DNA of 32,682 bases from Planctomycetota bacterium (GTDB lineage: Bacteria; Planctomycetota; Phycisphaerae; UBA1845), in assembly GCA_022562105.1 (NCBI GenBank), contig JADFPW010000004.1, forward strand, positions 1 to 32,682, written 5' to 3'. The translations under genes were made by a program, and so were the position numbers. Numbering within the stretch: position 1 is the stretch's first letter; each line of letters starts with the position of its first letter. Positions 18,071 to 26,112 of this stretch are shown piece after piece. Under the pieces are notes generated by a model. It was not told the origin of the DNA. It saw only the letters and a program-made list of their open reading frames with translations, and did no database searches.

Positions 18071-19267
18071 CTACTTCTCGCCGCGTCGGGTCGCGGAAAA
18101 CCCGGATTGCTCAATCGCCGCGATCAACACTTTGGGTTTGACGCTGCTGGCCGGGTCGATGGCCACGCGTGCTTCACTCGCGTCGAAATCGACCATGACG
18201 CGCTCCACGCCGGGAAGATACAACACCGACAACGCAAGCTTGGTTGGGCAATCGGGGCAGCGCATTCCCTCGATGTCCAACACGATCACCTCACCGCTGA
18301 TGGGGCCGAGCCGAGGGTCCAGATCGAGCAGGGAGACGGCTGGGTTGTTGGTCCCGGAGATGCCGAATCCGACTGCGCCAGGGAAACCGGGGATCTGTTG
18401 ACGGGTAGCCACGATTTTCCGGTAGCCGGCCAGGGTGCATTGACCGAGCGAGCCGGCCTTTGCGCACTCGCCGCATTGTGCGAGCGCCGGCAGACTCGGA
18501 TCGTTGGCGGCGGCTACGCTCCGAGCGGCGCTGACCATTGCGTTGGTCGCACGCTTAGCCGACGCGATTTTCTGCTTGCTGGGTGGTGATTCGATGGCCG
18601 GCTCAAAGCCCAGATCGGACATGGCGTCATACAGACCCACCACCAGGGGATGTCCGCCACGCTCTCGGGCCGGATCAGCAGCCGAACCGAGTTGGTGCAT
18701 CCAGTCCGTCGGTTTGGGTGGGTAATCGACCCATAGCTGCTGTGGCGTGGCCGCGTAGAGCAAGTACATGTCCCAGGCCGGTGGTTCCTCCAAGAGCCCC
18801 TTGGCGAACGCATCGCCCGCCAGGCGGTTCGGATCGTGGAATTGACGCACCCGCGGATCATCGAAGATGCCAGCCACTCGCTGCGCCGCTGCGTAGTCGT
18901 CGCTGGGCAGGATATCGATCCACACGACGAAGATGCTGACCTCAGCGGAGGGATACGCCCTCACCACCGACTCATTGACCGCAATGGCACCCGCAACACA
19001 AGCCCCGCACGTGGCTGAAACGATCGCCACCACCCGCGGCCTGTCTCGATCCGTGTTGAATCGTTCGATCAGGGGTTCGAGCGAGTTGTCGAGTGAAATC
19101 ATCCCCCCGTCGTCGCGGATCGCCGGCTCATCCGAAAGGGTCGCCACACGAGTTGATGATCCACAGCCGAGTGTGGCCGTGAACCAGATAGCCATGAGAC
19201 CGACGCGTACGCCGGGAAGACGATGGATCAGCAGACACAGCCGCCGCAGACCAGCCCAGATCATCAT
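18071..19267 (-). CDS. Lipoprotein with thioredoxin-like region (CGAC) and C-terminal heavy-metal-associated domain
   Basis: Lipobox ATLGC; RVVAIVSATCGACVAGAIAV; central CGECAKAGSLGQC; C-terminal VIVLDIEGMRCPDCPTKLALSVLYLPGVERVMVDFDASEARV (HMA GMxCxxC). Confidence 0.8.
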   Translation of the reverse strand: MMIWAGLRRLCLLIHRLPGVRVGLMAIWFTATLGCGSSTRVATLSDEPAIRDDGGMISLDNSLEPLIERFNTDRDRPRVVAIVSATCGACVAGAIAVNESVVRAYPSAEVSIFVVWIDILPSDDYAAAQRVAGIFDDPRVRQFHDPNRLAGDAFAKGLLEEPPAWDMYLLYAATPQQLWVDYPPKPTDWMHQLGSAADPARERGGHPLVVGLYDAMSDLGFEPAIESPPSKQKIASAKRATNAMVSAARSVAAANDPSLPALAQCGECAKAGSLGQCTLAGYRKIVATRQQIPGFPGAVGFGISGTNNPAVSLLDLDPRLGPISGEVIVLDIEGMRCPDCPTKLALSVLYLPGVERVMVDFDASEARVAIDPASSVKPKVLIAAIEQSGFSATRRGEK

Positions 19268-19565
19268 TGCATTCTCCTCATTCGACGCTCAGACGCACGA
19301 GCCTCTTGAGCGTACCTCCCGCCCAGACCAGAAACCAGCCCAACGACGCCGCCGGATGTCCGAACTTGTCCCGGGCGGGTGTAGCTACGGCCAAGGGCAC
19401 CTTCGAGTGTCGCCGGCAGGTCCATGCACCGCCCGACTTAGCCTTCTTCGTCGGCGAAGCGAATCGCCAGGTGGGTTCGCTGGCTGGTGGAGGTGCCCGA
19501 AGTTGTCAGAACGCCTACCGAGGCGGTTCATGGTTCAAGGAATTCTTCCTGATACCTTTGCTTCC
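19232..19565. repeat. Duplicated leader/signal-peptide segment, copy B
   Basis: Co-linear with 11190-11529. Confidence 0.75.
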
Positions 19566-19690
19566 CCTTGCTTGTCGGGCACCGAATCACCAGCTGGTTT
19601 CGCCGGCTGGTAGAGGTGCCACGCGTATCAGACCGCCTACCGACGCGGTTCATAGTGTCAAGAAACTCTTCCTGACACCTTTTCCTCCCC
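19460..19690. repeat. Two direct repeats, about 105 bp each at 123-bp spacing
   Basis: 'cgaatcgccaggtgggttcgctggctggtggaggtgcc..tcagaacgcctaccgaggcggttcatggttcaaggaattcttcctgatacc' (from 19460) versus 'cgaatcaccagctggtttcgccggctggtagaggtgcc..tcagaccgcctaccgacgcggttcatagtgtcaagaaactcttcctgacacc' (from 19583). Divergent third copy at 11432-11529. Confidence 0.85.
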
Positions 19691-19699
19691 TTTTCCTCC

Positions 19700-20470
19700 C
19701 GGCGCGCAAGAGGAGTTGATCGCACGAAGGGATTCTCCGTTGTGCGGGCTGGTCGCGAGATTGATACCGGATATTTCGGAATAAAGGAGAAGGGTTTTCG
19801 CTGGGAGGATGCTTGGTGGGGGTGCGAGATATGCTTTGAGCCGGAACTCGACGAAGAATTTGGTGTGACACACACAAAGCAGACCATAGACCTGAGCGAA
19901 CGCATCCGAGAAACCATAGGCAAGGAGATGAAGGCGAATATCAGAACGCTCTGTACCACGATCGTTGCACGCGGCAAGAAGCGCCATGCGGTCAGCACCA
20001 AGGAAGCTGAGACCATCGCCAAAGAAAAGGACCGCTTCCTTAGGACAACGCCTACAATCAGGGACAAAGACGAGGAGACCATTACTCGTGAGCTACAAGA
20101 ATATGGCGAGCAAAGGGCGACCGACGAGCGCCCGGCCCAGAGAGTCGTAGAGGACATCAAGGACCTACCCTTCGTCATCGACTTTGAGTCGCTCCCCGGC
20201 GCTCCGTTCTACCGAGTGCGTACATTCGGCAAGACGGTCGTCGTGTCGATTAACCGGGACCACACTTTCTACGACAAGCTCTATCAGCCGCTGGCCGAGA
20301 TTGATCCAACCGCGAAGACGGCGATCGAGCTGCTGATCTTTGCCTTCGGGAAGGCCGAAACCCTCGCCGGAGATGAGGGCAAGGACTGGTACAACTCGCA
20401 ACGTGCGGAATGGAGCCGCATACTGGGTGTGTACTTGGATGCCGTCCCTTCGTTGAAGGGCGTCGCCTGA
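19700..20470 (+). pseudogene. C-terminal fragment of an Hsp90/MORC-like (GHKL) ATP-binding protein
   Basis: In-frame extension upstream of the ORF-track start gives ..GVDRTKGFSVVRAGREIDTGYFGIKEKGFRWEDAWWGCEICFEPELDEEFGVTHTKQ, resembling the middle/C-terminal part of HATPase_c_3-type proteins. The N-terminal ATPase region is absent and the frame is closed by TGA at 19673-19675. Confidence 0.5.
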
Positions 20471-20492
20471 TTGTGCAGAAGCCAGGCGTGCG

Positions 20493-20522
20493 GCCCGCCC
20501 CCACCGCGTTGTGGGGGCAGGC
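20493..20522. terminator. GC-rich hairpin after the ATPase fragment
   Basis: GCCCGCCCCCAC-CGCGTT-GTGGGGGCAGGC, 22 nt after the stop at 20470. Confidence 0.5.
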
Positions 20523-20676
20523 CTCGCCGGGGGGCCGTTCACCCATCGCCGCTACCACTCAGATTGTACTGACGTGGGCGGATATGGCTTACTCAGGACT
20601 CAACCGCCGGCGGGTGGTCAAGACGTTTGTGGGCCGTCGGGGGAGGATGCCTAACCGGCGATGCCGGGAGGACACA

Positions 20677-20691
20677 TAGTATATTATACTA
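20677..20691. repeat. AT-rich palindrome TAGTATA-T-TATACTA
   Basis: Perfect 7-bp arms around one base. Confidence 0.6.
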
Positions 20692-20769
20692 CGTGTACTC
20701 TCGAAGCCCGCTCAGGAGACGGGCTCTGGTTGGCTTGATCGATCAGCATCGTCCCTTGCCGCGCTGGAT

Positions 20770-20795
20770 GGTATGCAGTATATACACTGCATACC
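20770..20795. repeat. Inverted repeat GGTATGCAGT-ATATAC-ACTGCATACC
   Basis: Perfect 10-bp arms, 6-nt spacer, between convergent genes. Confidence 0.7.
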
Positions 20796-20848
20796 CGCCA
20801 CGCCGACTACCAACGGATGACTCGATCGGGTGATTGTCTATGCAGGCG

Positions 20849-22030
20849 TCACCCGCTGCCGGGTTTGCGGGCTTGGATGCGGTTGAGCTTCAGGTCGAAG
20901 ACCTCGAACATGACGGTCCAGTCGTCTTCCACCAGATACTCAACCAACGTCTCAGCCGTCATCGTGGCCTTGATGCGGTAGGTCGCGATTCCATTGTTGA
21001 ACGAGGGACCGTTGACTCGGTCGATACCCTTGATCGTTCGCAACTTCTTCTTGATCGCCAGGGCTTCCTTCATGTTCACGCCCTCGACGATCAACTGGAT
21101 TTCCCCGCCTGCGGAAATCCGGGTCGCCCATTGGCGCATACACGTGCGATAGACCTTGTCCACGATCTGGGCGCCGGCGTTGGCTAACGCAGTCTTGCCG
21201 GCTTGCTTGGAGGCTGAACGGTGTCCGCGAGCCCCGCCACGCCAGTGAGGCTCGGATTCGCTGGCGATCAGACGGGCGGTGTCGGTGTAGTACATCTTCA
21301 CCACGCAGTCGCAGTTGTACATGGCCAAGGGCACGCCGTAGGGCTGCTCCATGCCGGCGGCATTGGCGTGGGCCGTGCCGGTGATGAAAATCTGTGTGCC
21401 GAAGTCCCTGGCGATCGCTTGCAAACGGGCCGTGTTGCCCTCGGATTCAGCGGCCCGCGATTCCACCTCGGCCAACGCCCGAACCTGCTGGCCGGCATAA
21501 ACATCGAACCCGCTCTTGATCAGCCGCTCTTCGATCTTGGACTCCAGGATGCTGCTGGATTCGGGAACGCCGTCAATGTACTCGTCGATCAACACCATGA
21601 TCCCGGGCCGACCGATCTGATCGAGCACGTTCTGGACTTCGCCCCACGAACTGGCGATGGCTGTCTTGCTGACTTTGGCGCGAATCTTGCAGAAGTAGAG
21701 TCCACCCATGCCCGCGCCCTGGTCCAGGATCTTGTAGTCCGAGATGATCCCGTCGGCCCGCGAGTAGATGGTGTCGCGGATCAGTACGAAATCGTCCACT
21801 TGTGAATACGAGCTGATCTCCACGCGACCGCCCTGTTCCAGGGCTTTGCGCAGGGCGTCGTCGCGGGCGGCGTCGGGGGTGATGCCTTCACCGGTTGCGA
21901 CTTCCTCGACGATGTCCTCAGCTCGCGCCGCGCCGGGCGACCACGCGCAGACCACAAGCAGGGCGATCACCATGCCCTGAAAACCTCGCCGCACTCGGTT
22001 GGATGCTGCCCGCATTCTTGACTGCTTCAC
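20849..22030 (-). CDS. Secreted FlgT-like protein
   Basis: Signal peptide then EVATGEGITPDAARDDALRKALEQGGRVEISSYSQVDDFVLIRDTIYSRADGIISDYKIL (FlgT N-terminal-like). GTG at 22030 with GGAGG 5 nt upstream; ORF track starts at 22078. Confidence 0.7.
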   Translation of the reverse strand: MKQSRMRAASNRVRRGFQGMVIALLVVCAWSPGAARAEDIVEEVATGEGITPDAARDDALRKALEQGGRVEISSYSQVDDFVLIRDTIYSRADGIISDYKILDQGAGMGGLYFCKIRAKVSKTAIASSWGEVQNVLDQIGRPGIMVLIDEYIDGVPESSSILESKIEERLIKSGFDVYAGQQVRALAEVESRAAESEGNTARLQAIARDFGTQIFITGTAHANAAGMEQPYGVPLAMYNCDCVVKMYYTDTARLIASESEPHWRGGARGHRSASKQAGKTALANAGAQIVDKVYRTCMRQWATRISAGGEIQLIVEGVNMKEALAIKKKLRTIKGIDRVNGPSFNNGIATYRIKATMTAETLVEYLVEDDWTVMFEVFDLKLNRIQARKPGSG

Positions 22031-22113
22031 GGATACCTCCCCATGACTAGAGCGCTCCGGAGTCCGTGTGGTTAGCACGACTCACGCCGGAATCCACCGG
22101 CGCTCACTCCAAA

Positions 22114-22135
22114 CCCAGGGATTGCGATCCCTGGG
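22114..22135. terminator. Hairpin CCCAGGGAT-TGCG-ATCCCTGGG
   Basis: Perfect 9-bp stem with tetraloop, downstream of the cyclophilin gene. Confidence 0.5.
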
Positions 22136-22273
22136 CGTTGTTGGTGACGACCGCTGGTCCCGCGGGTCGCACTCGATCGCACACGCCAGAGCGATTCTGC
22201 CCATGGATCGCACAGGGTCAAGACCTTGGCGTTGGTCGGGGCGAGATGCTCAACGGGGACGCTCAAGTGCGCC

Positions 22274-23293
22274 TCAGGGAGCGTAGGGAGCGGTAGGCGT
22301 CAGGTCGGACGGGGCGTTGACGATGCGAATGCTGCGGATGTAGATCTTGCGCTCCGGCAGGCCATTCCTGTCCACCGGAACGGACATGAGTTTGTCCAGC
22401 GTGTTGAACGATTCGATACCGGTCAGTTGGCCGAACACCGTGTATCGACCATCCCACTCCGGAACCCGCGTATTGCAAATGAAGAACTGACAACTCCCCG
22501 AATCGGGATCGTCGCCCAGCAGCGACATGCTCACCATGCCGGGCGACTGCGGGATGTTGCTACGTTCGGCCTCGAGCTTCTTACCATCGGCGCGGATTCC
22601 GGTCCCGTCGCCCCGTGGACACCCGCCCATGATGCAATATCCCGGCTCGAGGCGATGAAACGACAAGTTGTCGTAGAATCCGTCTCCTGCGAGCTCGATG
22701 AAGTTGGCGACATGATTGGGCGCCTGCTCATGAAAGAAACGCACGGTCATGTTCCCCATGTCCGTCCAAATCACGGCCTGTTTCAGGGGGGCGACCTCCA
22801 GGCGTAGCTCGTTGGAAACCACGCTCCCGCCGTAGGGGCTCCATTGCACGAGGTAGTTGCCGGCCGACCGAAGAATCGGGTAGTGAGCCGTCACCTCCAA
22901 ACGCGTACCCACGCTGGCATGAGCAGCCAAGTCCAATACCGGTGCCTGCAGCGGCGGCCGATATGTCGGCATCGGATCCCAGCCTCGCCCGCCCTCGCTC
23001 ACGATCGAGAGCCCTTGCATTCTGAGCCCGCTGAACACGTGTTCGATGGGCAAGCCGACGGGATTCTCCGGGGGCAGCGGCTCGCTGCCCGGAACTTCCA
23101 ATCGAATCGGGCGGTCAGACTGGTTCTCAATGAGGAAAGTCATCCAGACGGGCTGTCCAACGGCTACGTGCGGGCTGTCCACGATCAGGGTGGCCTTAAG
23201 TGCCCCTTCGCCTGGCACCTGGGCCAACGCCGTTCCAGCCACCCAGGCACCCACGACCGCAGCCCCCACCATGATGGCGATTCGACTCTTCAT
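22274..23293 (-). CDS. Secreted cyclophilin-type peptidyl-prolyl isomerase with N-terminal beta-sandwich-like domain
   Basis: MTVRFFHEQAPNHVANFIELAGDGFYDNLSFHRLEPGYCIMGGCPRGDGTG...SGSCQFFICNTRVPEWDGRYTVFGQLTGIESFNTLDKL; signal peptide. Confidence 0.9.
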   Translation of the reverse strand: MKSRIAIMVGAAVVGAWVAGTALAQVPGEGALKATLIVDSPHVAVGQPVWMTFLIENQSDRPIRLEVPGSEPLPPENPVGLPIEHVFSGLRMQGLSIVSEGGRGWDPMPTYRPPLQAPVLDLAAHASVGTRLEVTAHYPILRSAGNYLVQWSPYGGSVVSNELRLEVAPLKQAVIWTDMGNMTVRFFHEQAPNHVANFIELAGDGFYDNLSFHRLEPGYCIMGGCPRGDGTGIRADGKKLEAERSNIPQSPGMVSMSLLGDDPDSGSCQFFICNTRVPEWDGRYTVFGQLTGIESFNTLDKLMSVPVDRNGLPERKIYIRSIRIVNAPSDLTPTAPYAP

Positions 23294-23734
23294 CGGTGTG
23301 ACAAGATCCTCCGGTCCATCCGCGCCGTTCTACCTACGCAACCTCGCTCCGAGCCCATGGATACCGATCTATGGGTAGGTCGCCATTGTCGCGGGCCAAC
23401 CGCCCCTGTCCACCCCACGGGCGCGGCCAACGGCGTGGGGCGGTCTACACGGCTGCCGACCGGGCGAACATCGCCCCCTCGACATCGCGCAGAATCCCCG
23501 TGTTCGCCATCTGCTTCTACCACCATCGGCCGATCCCGGTTGCATGGTCGACCCATCCGTACTCCACGATCGGAATCCTCCCTCCGTCCCCCAAGCTGAC
23601 ATCTTCGCTTTGATTCCCGTCGCGGCTTCGGTGGGTGGGCGGGATTGCATCGGCGTGCACGGCGTGCCCGGCGTAGCTACCGTGGTATCATCGGCAACGG
23701 GAGGTGGCTGAGGCGGGCCATCGGCGGCCCGTGA

Positions 23735-24643
23735 TTGAAATGGACTGAGTTGATGCACTCGATGCGTAGTCAACCCGCGAGGAGGGTGATCTTCGTCGTC
23801 GTGGCCTTGGCGGCTACGGGACCGATGGCGGTTCGTGGCCAGGCCGGACCGGAGGCGGAACCCGATCGCAACCCTGCCGCCAACGCAGGCGACGATCTCG
23901 CCCCCCGAGGCCCGATGCCTCCTCCCGGGTTCCTGCCCCAGTGCCTTGAGCTCATCAACCACGAGCGCTACGTCGAGGCAAGGATGCGCCTCTCCCCGGT
24001 GGTGGCCGACCATCCCGGATGGGCCCGGGCACAACTCTACCTCGGAATCACCTATCTCAAAGAGAACCGTGACGGCGAGGCGAGGCCGTACTTCGAGCGT
24101 GCTCTGCAGCTCGACCCGCAGCAGGACGCCACCCGCATCCATTACGGATGGTGCCTCTACTCGCTCGGTGACATCGACGCCGCACGCAACATGTTCGAGT
24201 CGTATCCACAACAGAAGGCAGGATTCGCCGAAGCCAGCTTCGCCCTCGGCCTGATCGATTTTGACGCGGATGATCTCGAGTCGGCCACGGTGCGATTGGA
24301 CACTTCCATCGCCCGGGCTCAGCTTCTCAAAGATACTCGGATGGAGGCCAAGGCCCGCGCCAGATTGGCCGACGTCTTCCTTCGTACGGACGACCTCCAG
24401 GACGCCCGGACCCAGCTCGAACGTTCGCTCAAGCTCAATTCCGACAACTACGAGGTTTGGTTCAAGCTCTCGCGCGTATTGGAGCGGCTGGGCGATACCG
24501 ACGGAGCGGAACAGGCCCGCAGAAAGCACGAGGAAATCCGCGAACGAAGACGACCGTCCATTCCTCGGCCAGCGGTCACCGACGAGAAGGCAGATGCATC
24601 GGACGGGCCGCCCGTGTCCGCCAATCGGGACGACGATGAATAG
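23735..24643 (+). CDS. Secreted TPR-repeat protein
   Basis: AQLYLGITYLKENRDGEARPYFERALQLDPQQDATRIHYGWCLYSLGDIDAARNMFES; signal peptide. Start may be 23762. Confidence 0.8.
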   Translation: MKWTELMHSMRSQPARRVIFVVVALAATGPMAVRGQAGPEAEPDRNPAANAGDDLAPRGPMPPPGFLPQCLELINHERYVEARMRLSPVVADHPGWARAQLYLGITYLKENRDGEARPYFERALQLDPQQDATRIHYGWCLYSLGDIDAARNMFESYPQQKAGFAEASFALGLIDFDADDLESATVRLDTSIARAQLLKDTRMEAKARARLADVFLRTDDLQDARTQLERSLKLNSDNYEVWFKLSRVLERLGDTDGAEQARRKHEEIRERRRPSIPRPAVTDEKADASDGPPVSANRDDDE

Positions 24644-24723
24644 TCGATCCGGAATGCAGGGCCCGGGTGGTGACAGACCGGCCGCGGTGTAGGCGTGCGG
24701 TGGTTGGATCGTGCTACGCTGCG

Positions 24724-24891
24724 CGCCGGGTGCCACTGGTGGCTTGCCCACCAGTGTTGTCCGCCAGTAGCGCTGCATCATGCAATCCAAGGCCGGGAGC
24801 TATCGTCTCGATCATCAGGCTCCCTACATTGTGGGTGCTGAGGCTCACTCTGCTACTGCACTGGTGGGCAAGCCACCAGTGGCACCCGGCG
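24724..24891. repeat. MITE/BIME-like element, perfect 33-bp terminal inverted repeats, nested hairpin arms
   Basis: CGCCGGGTGCCACTGGTGGCTTGCCCACCAGTG (24724-24756) is the exact reverse complement of CACTGGTGGGCAAGCCACCAGTGGCACCCGGCG (24859-24891). Each arm contains CACTGGTGG-CTTGC-CCACCAGTG. Confidence 0.92.
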
Positions 24892-24950
24892 AGCGAGGGG
24901 AAACAGCGAAATTCGCGTGGACCCACCAACGCGATTAATCTGTCATCAGC

Positions 24951-26009
24951 GTGACTGAGGCGGACACGGACAGTTTGAGCGGAACCCCGAGCGATTCGAC
25001 CGCCGGATCGGTCGAGGCGCCACGACGATGCTTGGCCTGCGGATACGATCTGCGGGGTCTGGGCGAGGATCTTCGCTGTCCGGAATGCGGCCTGCGCAAC
25101 ATTCCATCGGCGTATCGCCAGCAGGTGTGGGATCTGGTCGATTCAGGCCGATGGTTTTTCTCGGGATTCTTCACCCCGTTTCGCAAGCGCCTCCCCGGCT
25201 GGTGGTGGGCGCTGGACCGGCCCGGCGACGTTCGGCGCTCTGTTCGATTCGCTGCCTGCCACGCATTGATTTCGACCGTCCTACTACTCGGCTTTGCACT
25301 CGCGGCGGACTCGGTGTTGGTCGAAACAACGACAGTCTCGCGTTTCTCCTACCGCAGCAGTGGGCAACTCTACCGCACTGGTCAGCTGGGGACGCTGACC
25401 TTCCGAGCGAGCGAGTACGTCACCGCAATTGGAGTTTTTGGGCTTCCCCGTTACCGCAGGAGTCGCGATGTTTCCGACAAATACGCGAACAGCCTTCCTG
25501 CGAAACTACCCGCCCCTACGGTCAGAATTGTATTCATCAGGCCATCCGCTGCGTCCGTCTACGATGCTTTACATCTCTTGCATTTGTGGTCGTGGGGATT
25601 GCTGATTTGGGGTATTCCGGCTGCAGTTGGGCTCTGCACACAAATTCGCAAGGGTCTCCCGCAGTTCGCGCGGGCGCCGCGTACCATTCTGGCTGCTGCC
25701 AATTACGAAGCGCATCGGATAACGTACTTTGCCACGCTTTGGGCGGGCGTCTTCTCGATCCAGTTTCTGCTCCGCTGGTCGTTCCCTGCTGCGGACATCT
25801 TCAACGGCAATCTGAGTGAGTGGATCCTTCTCCCGGGCGCGTTATACGGGATGCTGGGATGGGCAGGTCCCCTGCGGAGCGACTACACTGCTCAGTTGAT
25901 TCGGTCGCGCTGGCATGGCTTTCGCATCGCCCTCATGTATGCGCTGGCTCTACCGGCAGCATTGGCGTTCGCGCTTATCCAGGGGCTCAAGTTGCTTGCC
26001 CCGCCGTAG
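24951..26009 (+). CDS. Membrane protein with N-terminal zinc ribbon
   Basis: CLACGYDLRGLGEDLRCPECGLRNIP (CxxC..CxxC), followed by several TM segments. Confidence 0.8.
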   Translation: MTEADTDSLSGTPSDSTAGSVEAPRRCLACGYDLRGLGEDLRCPECGLRNIPSAYRQQVWDLVDSGRWFFSGFFTPFRKRLPGWWWALDRPGDVRRSVRFAACHALISTVLLLGFALAADSVLVETTTVSRFSYRSSGQLYRTGQLGTLTFRASEYVTAIGVFGLPRYRRSRDVSDKYANSLPAKLPAPTVRIVFIRPSAASVYDALHLLHLWSWGLLIWGIPAAVGLCTQIRKGLPQFARAPRTILAAANYEAHRITYFATLWAGVFSIQFLLRWSFPAADIFNGNLSEWILLPGALYGMLGWAGPLRSDYTAQLIRSRWHGFRIALMYALALPAALAFALIQGLKLLAPP

Positions 26010-26043
26010 CCCTAACGGCACGTCAACCCTCTTGCCCGACGTG

Positions 26044-26070
26044 GAGCGTTGCGGTAGGTAGGCAACGCTC
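26044..26070. repeat. Hairpin GAGCGTTGC-N9-GCAACGCTC
   Basis: Perfect 9-bp arms with loop GGTAGGTAG, in the gap between 26009 and 26113. Confidence 0.6.
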
Positions 26071-26112
26071 GGCGTGGTTGAAGGGCTTTGATGGCTTCGG
26101 GGGACATGTCTT

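Noticed and set aside
23369-24790. 473-aa minus-strand ORF, longer than the TPR gene it opposes
   Set aside because: The plus-strand TPR protein has a signal peptide and clear repeats; the minus ORF has no domain and its N-terminus lies in the palindromic element.
24667-24954. 95-aa ORF (VPLVACPPVLSASS...) and antisense 71-aa ORF (GCHWWLAHQCSS)
   Set aside because: Translations of the palindromic element, not genes.
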